NCBI GenBank assembly: GCA_012295275.1
Contig: CM022669.1
Coordinates: 4,924,277-4,988,276, forward strand
Length of the DNA stretch: 64,000 nt
From: Chrysomallon squamiferum
Taxonomy: Eukaryota > Mollusca > Gastropoda > Neomphalida > Peltospiridae
Reading direction: 5' to 3'
The notes below the pieces were generated by a model. That model had not been told where the DNA came from. It saw nothing but the letters and a program-made list of their open reading frames with translations, and did no database searches. The first letter of the stretch is position 1, and each line of letters starts with the position of its first letter. Positions 30,290 to 64,000 of the stretch are shown piece by piece. Both the position numbers and the translations under genes were made by a program.

Positions 30290-30560
30290 AAGGAACATTT
30301 TGTTAAGCAACCAGTCCTTTAGACCAAAACAACGTCGGTTGTTTGTCGTCGGTTACGATCATCTGAAGGGGCCCGCTGCAGCGTTTGATTTCAGGGCTGA
30401 TTGTCTCGCTTCCGCTGACAAATTAAACTCGTGGTAAGTGATCGAGTTTCTTACTTTAGGCTGGAGATTCGTTCAACTTGTCAACACTGAAAAAGATTAA
30501 TCCAGAGTAACTGTTCACGGAGTCAAGTGACGTGGCATCGCTCCGTCACGTACCGTTCAG
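30290..30560. promoter_or_regulatory. Non-repetitive GC-richer patch, possible conserved element
   Basis: GGGGCCCGCTGCAGCG and neighbouring sequence are free of simple repeats and rich in CpG. There is no coding pattern. The idea of constraint is inference from texture only. Confidence 0.25.
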
Positions 30561-31108
30561 AATCACTCAATAGATATTTCCTTTATCACTTTTCACTGGC
30601 TGTTCTTTTTATCTCCCCTTCGTAAGTCTTTATCGTTTCTTAGTTCTCACAATACGATTGTTAATTTCGTTCTTCTTTTCTTTCTTTTTTGTTTGGTTAT
30701 TGACTTTCGTTATATTATTTTATTTTATTTTGGTTTAGGTCTACGTTTTTATTTTTTTTTTTTTTTTTCCGATAAGGTAAAAGTGACTTTTTGTTCTTAT
30801 TCTTTTACAATTGATTTTGCAATTTTATATGTGTGTGAAGAAAACAACAACAACAACAACAACAACAATAATAATAATAATATATAATAAGGTACATAAA
30901 TAGAGAAATATTGTTTGTTGTCTAATATAAAAATAAAATAAAAAATATTACTTTACAGTATTATTGTTTTGGCAACTAATGAATAATATTATTAATTGTT
31001 TCATAGATTAGTATATCTTTTTTTTTTTTTTTTTTTTCATTTAGTCCCCTACCTTATTTTATTATTATTTTTAATTAATTTTATTTCTTGCCGTTTTTTT
31101 TTTTTTTT

Positions 31109-31141
<33 letters not shown>

Positions 31142-31149
31142 TTGCGCCT

Positions 31150-31570
31150 TATTTTAACTACATCTATCACCAGCTTTATTTTGGACATTTCCGCTGACCC
31201 AGTTGCTAATGATCGGATTAGCCGTTTGGAAAACATAAATAGAAATCGTAAAAACTTCCTTGTCGGGTAAAACTAATTTTTACCTCAGTTATTGCGGAAG
31301 ACTTATCTCATTGATTGATGTCGACGATCGGTTACACTAACAGAACGATATATAACGAAACGATTAGCAAATCAAACAGTATCGATCCAGAAAACGGTGT
31401 CCGGGCAGAAAGAGCCAATAAAAAACCAATGTCTTTGTGCTTGGCGCTGTAACCGTAGTGTCGCTATTTTCCGTCAGTGTCTTAATCTCGTAATTTCGTT
31501 ATGCCGCTTCGATAAAGGCAGGCGTTGTCGTTGTATTCGTCGATCTGGAAACTGTTAATATAATTTAACA
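31150..31570. promoter_or_regulatory. Non-repetitive patch, possible conserved element
   Basis: About 420 bp with CpG (ATCGGATTAGCC, GGTGTCCGGGCAG, AGAGCCAATAAAAAACCAAT) between T-runs. No reading frame resembles a known protein. Confidence 0.22.
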
Positions 31571-31897
31571 CGGTGTGTTTCTACTGTACAAGAATTGTTG
31601 CAAGATAAATATTTTTTGTTCTTTTTTTTTTTTTTTTTTTCGCTTGACTATCCGTGCATTCGTTCATTCACATAAAAATTCGAACACATACAATGATACA
31701 AATTCACATCAGTCCAAACATGTACACGGTATGATGTAAATTTATGCGGTATTATTAAAATACACTGTTTATGTTAGTAATTAAAAAAAGGCTGCGGATT
31801 GATATAATTTACAAAGAGCGATTCTATTTTTATTAAATTAAAGAATGTATGTGTGTAGATACCAAAAACACTTAAAATACAGAATTTTTATCAAAAT

Positions 31898-31900
<3 letters not shown>

Positions 31901-31984
<84 letters not shown>
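31901..31984. repeat. Compound (TC)n-(AC)n microsatellite
   Basis: TC units to 31956 switch directly to AC units. Confidence 0.96.
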
Positions 31985-31989
<5 letters not shown>

Positions 31990-32590
31990 TAATTATACAA
32001 GCTATGAAATGAAAAAGAAATACTTAATTTTGAATTTATCTACATTCATCAAGTTAAACAGTTCTAACGCGTCTAACAGACAGAACTTTAAACGAAATAG
32101 GAAATTTGCATAATGGAGAATAAGTACAGACTGGCACGAGACCAAACTTTGATGAATACGATAAATTTTCTTGTTTTCTTCAGACAAAAGATTTCCATGC
32201 GGTCAGAGATGATGCAAAGTATTGACCTGTTTCTGTAACAGATTACGTAGAAATTACCACTCTGACGTGTTAATGTTAGTTATCTGTTTGAGATATGGAT
32301 GAAGTAAAAACAAAAATAATAAATAAATAAATAAACTGGCTCAGTTAATGCATAAAACGAACAGATTATATATAAAATTAATGATTAAATAAAATATAGT
32401 TATTTTTCTTTTCTAATTTAAATTTAAATGTGATAACTAAAATAAAAGCATCAAAGGAAGTAATGAAGAAATCAAAAACAGCTACTGTTGAAAGGAATAA
32501 TGTTAAAAAAGCAATATATGTGTTTGTATGTGTAAAATGGTATTAGTTAATTATGAAACTGAAATGTCAGGTGACATCTGAAAATATCTA

Positions 32591-32613
32591 CAGGTACCGG
32601 ACCAATTATCTGG
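32591..32613 (+). repeat. Left terminal inverted repeat of the pogo/Tigger-like element
   Basis: It pairs with 32897-32919 in reverse complement with only two differences over about 23 bases, both near the inner end. Confidence 0.8.
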
Positions 32614-32896
32614 ACTCCTTGGGGCCAGAGGCATTCCGGATTTCTGGATTTTCCGGTTTTCTGGTACCAAGGCATCTAAATACGTGAATAATCTGGCATA
32701 AACATTTTAAAATTAAAAACATAAAGAAAATTGACGATACACAACTGTGGCGACTCGACACGTAAACAATACGGCGAGTGAATGAACGCCACGCGGCTTG
32801 AAAGACTATTTCCGGTCTGGTGAGGACAAAACCCGCGCGCGCGGACTATGAAAATAGTGTCGGAAAAAACTTCTGGTCTTTCCGGATTTCAGGACG

Positions 32897-32919
32897 CCGG
32901 ATAACTGGTCCGGTACCTG
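32897..32919 (-). repeat. Right terminal inverted repeat of the pogo/Tigger-like element
   Basis: It is the reverse complement of 32591-32613 and is followed directly by TA. Confidence 0.8.
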
Positions 32920-32958
32920 TAGTGTACATAATCAACAACAGATGTAATAAGAAGCAAC

Positions 32959-32964
32959 TTTATT
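32959..32964 (-). terminator. Candidate distal poly(A) signal (AATAAA, minus strand)
   Basis: TTTATT on the plus strand reads AATAAA on the minus strand. It is followed downstream by a T/G-rich stretch (TTCTTATTACATCTGTTG). It stands close to the texture boundary and 40 bp before the inverted-repeat element. Many other AATAAA copies exist, so the choice is tentative. Confidence 0.25.
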
Positions 32965-34555
32965 GCAGATAATCGTAACTAATAGTATATTTAGAGTTAG
33001 CTCCCCTTATTGGCGTGGTTTCCCATCAAAGACACAACAAAAACCCCCAAAAACATGGTTAACGTATTTAATTCATATACACCTTTTGCCATTCCCCATT
33101 ATTTATCACTTAAACAGAATGATAAAAATAATAATATCAACAATAATTATAATAAATAAATAAATAAATAAATAAAACAAATTTTAAATATTTATTTTTC
33201 TAAAGACTTTTCCAGTAAATGTCAGTTTCTGTGGTTAAAAAATGTTAATACAAGATATATAAATGTTTTGTTTGTTATAAAAACATTTTGAAAATTAAAC
33301 ATACGTCTGTTCTTCACACTGAATGTATGCACAGTGCAAGTTTATATTTCAACAAAAGAAGACAACAAACACACAGCGTTTAAAATGATAGAATATCTTT
33401 ATGTAAAATTCATCAAGTATAAGTAAAAATATCACCATCTAGAGCTAAAAACATCTGGTAAAATGTACAAAGAAGCAAAATAAAAAGTATTGAGTATCTT
33501 TAAAAAAAAAAAATTAAAAAAAAAAAGATTAAAAAAAGATATGTTTATACACAATAGCTTACATCATTTAATACAGTATTGTACAAATAAAGAAGAAAAA
33601 ATAAAGTATGAAGCATAAATGCTAACAAAAATAAACAACGGTAATAGTCACAACTTTCGCAACACAAGTTTTATCGAAGCATTACAGTAAAAATACACGT
33701 TATATTTCACACATAATTCACAAAAAATTCCATGGTTACAATTTGTGATTAATCCTTGGATTAAGATCAATGGGTGTCAAGATTAATAAAACTGAGCCGC
33801 CAAGCTCAGGGTCATCAGTTCAGTTATCTTTAGTGGAAATTTCTGCTTTCTGAGGTTAATTTGGAATTTAAATTATGAAGAGAGTATTTTTCATACATAC
33901 TGTTATTGTATTTTTCTTAGTTTTTAATAAATATTAATGACTTTATAAATTATTTTAATTATTTAAACATTACAAATGTATGTTATAAATTAAAAAATTA
34001 ATTTAATGTTTAATATCCAAATTATAACAATTTAAAAAAAAAAAAAAAAAAAAAATTCTATGATGTCCCTTGTCACTAATAAATACAGTAATTTTGCAGT
34101 GGTTCGAAATATAATGTTAAAAAGAATAAAAACAAAAGTTCCATGGCCTTATAACCATATCCACAACTGATATGACTGCTAAATACACAGTAAAATGAAA
34201 ATAAAATATATTTACAGATGGTTTTATTTACATGCATGTTTATCCATTTGTCTATATATAAACACAGAAAGCATAACAAAGTCTATTTAAAAAAAATAAT
34301 TACACTACAAGATTTCTGAACAAGTAAAAAACCAAAACCCATTATTTTTTTTTCATTTTATTTCTAAAATGTAATTAAAATATTATTATCCAACACATCT
34401 GAAGTTTATAAATGTGGTAACTACATTAAAAACCAAACAAACAAGTTCAGATAGCATTTGTAAATGATTGTTAACTACATATAAAAATTACTCTAAATAT
34501 ATCTAAAATATTGTATACAATGATTTAAACACTCCATGAATTAAATAATAATTGC

Positions 34556-34606
<51 letters not shown>

Positions 34607-35821
34607 CATCATCATCATCATCCCAACAATATGTGAAAAATTAAAAGCAATGCAAAAAAATCCAGAAATATTATTTTTTTCATATTTTTAAATAACAGAA
34701 TATTTTATTTATTTAGAAGCAGTCAGAAGTCAGTTTGGTTATTTTACATTTGTGAACTCAAAAATATATATTTAATTAAGTAAATAATATGTGTTTTTAA
34801 TTTTCTTCAAGTCAATTTGACTTCTTTTTAAATATTTTTTTTATATATTATAAACATATTTTATTTGAAAACCACAATAAAGAAAACAATATATTACTTT
34901 TCAATCAAAGTATAACAAGCCAGGAAATAAAAGTACACGAACCAATTGTTACCTTACATAAATACACAATAACAACAACAACAACAACAACAACAGATGC
35001 TACACTGCTTCAGTTAGTCTAAATAGCTAACAAGAACAACCACCCCCTTGTTTTTGTCCTGGTGCTGGTTACAATTTTAGCAAACTACATTACTTGTCAA
35101 AAGAGGTAAGCAGAATAATCACCCTTGTTTCTGATCTGTTGGTAATATTTGTTTGAGAAAGCACATTATCAAACCACCCCCTGTTTCTTATGGTTACTGA
35201 TACTTAGTCAGAAGCTAACACTTGGTTCTTTTATCATCACGTTTTTTTACAACTACTTTGTTGTAATTAACCAAAAGAGCTAACATCCAAATATTCAAAT
35301 CTTGCAACAAGTAATTATTTCAGATGTCCAAAAACAAGTCTACTAGTCCTATCCTGTTCTTGAACAACAACTGTATTGTGTAGTCAGTCAAAAGAACATT
35401 ATAACAAGACAACCCACCCCATATTCTGTTCTGCAGTAATCAAGCCCTCTGCATCCTGTATTTGCCTTCATAATTACAACATACAGACAAAAAACATATC
35501 ATCCATTAGTAAAATGAGGAAATAACCTTGAAACATGTTTTATCACAAACATATATTGTCAACATAAAATTGAAACTTAAATATGTAATATTTTCAATTT
35601 TTTTTTTTTTTAGTTTATAATCATTACTTTCATTATTTATTTATTTTGCATTCTGAAATACAGCACTGGTTTTTCAACCATTAATCCACTACAGTATTAA
35701 AATGACATGTAATTTACTACCAGTCCATTTTAAATATTAATTTTTGTTTTTCTCAAAAAATAATATTGATTTTATATTGTTCTTATTTTTAAATGTAAAA
35801 ATAAAATTAATTATATATTAA

Positions 35822-35852
<31 letters not shown>

Positions 35853-35860
35853 AAAGGACC

Positions 35861-36055
35861 AAACCTGCCTCTAAAGGCCACCCAAGCTAAAGAGACTATG
35901 TAACCTATGGATGATGTTGTGGGTCACTGTGTCTGACCCTGCTCACCACCACCTGAATGTTTCAGTGTGCCACTCAGCCTGCGATACCACACCCAACATA
36001 TATGTGACATAAATTACTAAAAATAAACCATCCTCTCTAGAAAGGGCACCCAAGC
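35861..36055. repeat. Imperfect direct repeat pair (about 27-31 bp) flanking a unique core
   Basis: AAACCTGCCTCTAAAGGCCA at 35861 and AAACCATCCTCTCTAGAAAG at 36025 begin two related copies, both ending CACCCAAGC (35887 and 36055). The roughly 140 bp between them are GC-richer than the surroundings. This may be an old transposon fragment or local duplication. Confidence 0.45.
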
Positions 36056-36564
36056 AGTCTAACAAGCACTTTTCCCCCATAATGATTTTCAAAAATAAGT
36101 AAATAAATAAATAAATTATTAAATAAATAAATAAATAAATAAGTAAATAATAATAATAACAATAATAATAATAATGATAATAATATTATTATTAATAATA
36201 ATTTAAAAAAACAATAAAGAAATTATTTTAAATGTTTTATTTTTTTTTAAAGTAGAATAACTGATCAAAATGGTCATCAAATGTTCGTTCCTCTATAAAG
36301 AGGTGGTTGTTATAACAAGATGTCCTTTTTCAGCAGGTTCAGTGGTGTATTCTGCAATGTCATGACAAAAGGAAGCCAATCTCTTTTCAAAGATTTAGTT
36401 GTTTTTTTTTTGATGTTTTTTTTGTTACGTTAACTTGCTTATATTTGCCACTCAAGTTAACCCAGTATGGGCTTTGGATCTCACTCATGTGTAAAATGTA
36501 AACTATTTCCTTTTGCCGTGGCAATGCAGTATTATCGCTGAGTAGCTGACTTCAGGTTTCTCAT

Positions 36565-36581
36565 CCTGCTGCGAAAGCAGG
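36565..36581. other. Small perfect hairpin (6-bp stem, 5-base loop)
   Basis: CCTGCT-GCGAA-AGCAGG. It lies in the possible 3' untranslated region, within a GC-richer stretch (about 36510-36620). The stem is short and may occur by chance. Confidence 0.3.
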
Positions 36582-38236
36582 GACAAGGGTAACACCAGTA
36601 TATCAGAGGCAAAATTCACAGGATGAGAGACTGATCTAGGTTTTTTTTAGTTTTTAACACCTGGCAAATAAGAGTATTTATGACACACATATGTCCAGCA
36701 TACCACATCTTACATCACATGGTTTAATACTTCGTATATGTGTCCATAAAGTATTGGTAACAAAATTATAACTTTTCTGTTAAAGTTTTGAATTTAAGTT
36801 TACAAATGTTAATGTTTTCAGGAACAAAAAAAAAAAAAAAAAAAAAAATTATTAAGGGTAAAAACAGTATAATGCCACTTGAAAAAATGACCAGCAGTTA
36901 GTAATAAATAAAAAAATAATTCCTATTTCTTTTTTTAAGCATCTTATTTATTATCAAATATTAAAATTTCCACAGGGAAACACTAAATGATTACATGGTG
37001 TAACACATTTCTTATATTTTAAATATCAAGTAAAAATTTCACTTAAATGTATAACACATTATACAAATATTCAAAAATTCAAAATGTAATAAATATAGTT
37101 TATGTTACCTGTAACATAGAATAATTTACATACTGGATGTATTAAAATATTGTATTAATAATAAAAATTGACAAGATTATTTTTAAAATTTTGTACATTC
37201 GTTACATAATGGTATATGGAATTGTAATTAGATAAATAGTTTTGTCAAAATGGAGTGATTTTCAAATTATAACCTTTTTTTTTTTTTTTTTTTTTACAAT
37301 GACAGACACGTTAAAAACAGAAAAGACAATTTTACTAAACATGTGATGAGAATGTGATACAGTGTATTACAGTCTGCTACAGTGACACAACAGTTCCAAC
37401 AGTGATAGAACAGTTCCTGCAGTTCTGGTTAAATACAATACCCTTCCTTAGTCCTTCCTACCAAAATTAAAATCCGTTGTTTTCACAGATTCAGAGTCAA
37501 ATTTGGAAGAAAATAACCAGTAGATTTTGTTTACTTTTCATTTCTTAAATGCTCAGTCTAGTGGGAGCTTTGTTTTTTTAAAATATGAAATACAGCTGAA
37601 AAAGGATTTCATAATGAAAACAGAAATTCCATTTTGAACTCAGTTTAGAGTGTATAATATATTATTTTTATTTTTACCTAAAACGTAGTGCAATTATTAA
37701 TGTTATTTAAATATTTTCTTTATAATTTTTTATATCAAACCTAAACATACATTCAAATTAAATTAGTAACATTTTTTTTTTATATAAAATATATAAAATC
37801 AGGATTTATTATTCCAGTTTGGCAGAGACTTGTGAAAACAAAGATTAAAAATAATCCATCAAAAACCTCTCTAGAATATGTCAGAATTTCAATACCATTT
37901 CTTTCCTAAACTTCAAAATACTCTTTTGGCAAATTACAAGAGGCAGAAGCAATTTGCACATACAAAAGATACATTCAGTGCTTATTATGTTCAAGTGTGG
38001 TTTGTTTGTTTCTGGTTTCAAGGATCTGTTATAACTGTTATTATTATCAGTTTTACAAGGCCATAGAAAGTTCTATTATGCTCAACTTATAGCTGCCTGC
38101 AGTGTGCACCTAAATTCTGGCTTTTTATAATCGAGAATGTTAGAGAAATTTTAAAAATTACTCCATAATTTAAATAAGTTGATAATCCTTCTAAAATTTA
38201 ATAATAATAATAAATACAATTTTAAAAATTATACAC

Positions 38237-38281
<45 letters not shown>

Positions 38282-39040
38282 TAATAATTTGTAAAGGTTT
38301 TCATGCAAGTAAAACATTTTTAAAATAAAAGTTAACATATTTAAGACGTATATAATAGCACCTTATAAATCATACAATTTTTATTATTCAAAATTATTTT
38401 CATGATGATGGTATGGTAAGAAAAAAGACAATCAGATTATGAATAATAATTTTCACTTGCAATAAACAGTGTGAGAAAATGCATGATTAAATTAAAGTAA
38501 AGACTTCGTTTTCATATTTTATTATTCTCAGCTGTGCTAAATACTGATAAAATAGGAAGCAACTTTAAATACACAGACAATAAGGGGCAATTCAGAGCAC
38601 TTGTAAAAAAGGGAACTAACTCCAAACACTGATTATAAGGGAACTAACTCTAAGCAGATGGTGAATTTAAAGATTTCTAAAATGTTTTTTGTTGTTGTTT
38701 GTTTGTTTATTAATTTATTTATTTATTTATTTTACTCCAGAAGAATTATAAATTAAACAAACACAGCCATGGTTTTGTTGGGACAGTTAGCTATTCTTAA
38801 AAACACTTTTCTTCTTCAAATAAAAATTATAATTCATGTGCACTGATGTTATCACAAATGATCACATAAACTTTTTGTTTAAAAATTACTGACAATTATA
38901 ACATGGCATGATTCTGTATTCAAGAGAGGTTTAAGTTTAAAAAAAAAAAAACGCAAAATACATGCACAGATCTGTTATTGCTGTGATATGTATATAGATC
39001 AGCACGATATGAAAACAAGAAAAACAAAAATGTTTATAAT

Positions 39041-62812
<23,772 letters not shown>

Positions 62813-63260
62813 CTGTAAAAATTAAAAATTAAATTTTACTTATAACTGATAATTTTATTTGTCTTTTAATACATACAATTTTATCAATCATGCATGTAAA
62901 AATGGATATTATCAAAATTTTAATTCATATAATAATAATAATAATAATAATAAGTTATTATTATGGTTTTTTTGTTTTTTTTAATTTTTTTAAGTTAAAA
63001 TCTCAGATGAAGACTTTTCTGACCTTTAAAAACTCTACATATATTTCAGACTGCAACACCTTTTTGGTTATGTTAGGACTTATAGTAAAATGTGGAATGT
63101 AAATGAAGGCATTGTTTTCTAGTTAGCCACAAATGTCACCTAGCAGTATGTAAACAATGTAAAACTTTGCATTTATTATCAAAACACAGACGACCTTGAC
63201 ATTAACCTCACTAAGTGTAAACATTTACTGCAGCCCTGTAACATATTTTATGCATGGCAG

Positions 63261-63295
<35 letters not shown>

Positions 63296-64000
63296 ATGTG
63301 ATAAAAAAAAATATATACATAAAAAATGAATTAATTAGAACAAAATATAGAAAAATTTACATATACAGGAAAAATGTTTTAAAAAATAATATTAATAAAA
63401 ATAAAATAAATAAATAAATAAATAAATAAATAAAAATAATAGTATCAAAAGAAAATAGTTGCAGATTGTTATGCTTATACTGCAATAAACATAAATACAG
63501 AAAAATATACAAAACAAAACCAGCAAATATATCTATTTACATGTTTGATTGGAAATTTAGAATGTTTACATTTTTTACATTTTTATTTATTTCTACATTA
63601 ATCAGCTTTATCTGAAATCTCTATTATTCTCTATTTTATTTTTATTTTATTACTTTATTTTGTTTCAATTCTGTACACGTTAATCTCAACTTACCTTGAC
63701 CTGTGTTAATTTTTATCTAGAACTGTATCTGCAATAATCTAGTTTTAACTATACCTGTACTGATTCTTACTGTTCTGATACCTGTACAAAATATGTACCA
63801 TACCCCTACCCATCTCCATTTCACCTATGTTAATCATATAATTATATAAATTTCTGTCTGTAAATACCAATACACATTAGTTGTGCCTGTAACTAAATTT
63901 AATTTCTATTTTAAGTATACCTTAATCTATATTCTTATCAGTTTATAATATACCTGAAAGCAATCTTCATTTTATTTACATCTACATCAATAACTATTTT

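Larger units (their letters stand above)
28176..32590. other. Intergenic between the CpG-rich patch and the MITE
   Basis: ATT (28279-28317, 29706-29756), GATA (28440-28483), CT and TC-AC tracts, and A/T runs (29212-29238, 31097-31140) alternate with unique DNA. No coding region can be supported. Confidence 0.5.
32591..32919. mobile_element. Pogo/Tigger-like non-autonomous DNA transposon (MITE)
   Basis: The left end CAGGTACCGGACCAATTATC and the right end, read in reverse, CAGGTACCGGACCAGTTATC differ at one base in 20. Both ends are flanked by TA (32589-32590 and 32920-32921), the target duplication of Tc1/mariner-pogo elements. CAG-starting ends with TTATC-GG motifs resemble Tigger/pogo elements, and TCCGGAT/TTCCGG motifs recur just inside both ends. 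At 329 bp it has no transposase reading frame, so it would need a transposase supplied elsewhere. The middle contains an AT-rich part and a GC-rich CCCGCGCGCGCGG stretch. Confidence 0.8.
32935..39040 (-). other. Possible very long 3' untranslated region of the FRMD3/5-like gene
   Basis: Downstream of the stop codon about 6 kb of AT-rich, CpG-poor DNA continues with no coding exon. It contains many minus-strand AATAAA hexamers, so the true end could be far shorter. It also holds A-runs on the plus strand near 36827, 38240 and 34036, an AAT array (34556-34606), an imperfect direct repeat at 35861/36025 and a small hairpin at 36565. The texture changes near 33 kb from CT/GA-microsatellite DNA to AT-rich DNA, which is why this limit is suggested. 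Confidence 0.3.

Noticed and set aside
36517-36600. A U4 snRNA-like word (GTGGCAATGCAGTATTATCG)
   Set aside because: Only a short stretch loosely resembles the U4 5' end; the rest, including the Sm site and 3' stem, is not recognisable.
63691-63711. A tiny candidate exon with acceptor and donor near 63700
   Set aside because: Only six bases lie between the AG and GT, and they do not supply the missing F1 residues.

Overview
The window looks like nuclear DNA of an animal, most likely a mollusc and possibly a cephalopod. It is AT-rich and very rich in microsatellites (long CT/GA, AC, AAT, AAAT, TACA and TAGA tracts). It has short exons with canonical GT/AG borders and long AT-rich introns. There are no bacterial-style operons, phage genes or CRISPR arrays. 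The taxon is inferred from overall texture only; no lineage-diagnostic gene was found.

One gene can be supported. It lies on the minus strand, enters from the right edge and ends at 39041. I rebuilt 16 consecutive exons (62812 down to 39041). All have consensus splice sites and compatible phases, giving 1629 coding bases, or 542 residues plus a stop. The product is a FERM-domain protein of the FRMD3/FRMD5 type. It holds the end of lobe F1, all of F2 and F3, an FA-like stretch, a variable linker, an acidic region, and one transmembrane helix near the C-terminus. The first part of F1 and the start codon lie beyond base 64000 or were not recognised. Four exons are microexons of 24, 18, 27 and 30 nt. 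All are multiples of three and frame-neutral, and three of them are consecutive in the linker.

Layout: 1-32.6 kb is a gene-poor flank made mostly of microsatellites. It also has a 45-bp minisatellite (6.45-7.08 kb), a 54-bp GTA-rich minisatellite (23.9-24.2 kb), a 28-bp array (25.7-25.9 kb), a possible tRNA-derived SINE (15.5-15.8 kb) and several less repetitive, CpG-richer patches (about 22.1-22.4, 27.5-28.2 and 29.8-31.6 kb) that may be regulatory. At 32591-32919 a 329-bp non-autonomous pogo/Tigger-like element has clear terminal inverted repeats and TA duplications. About 33-39 kb is AT-rich and could be a very long 3' untranslated region. From 39.0 to 62.8 kb lies the FERM gene, whose introns carry several unrelated tandem arrays (70, 104, 30 and 22 bp units).

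No new multi-gene system is visible. The best leads are the microexon cassette, the transposon beside the possible 3' end of the gene, and the nested minisatellites.
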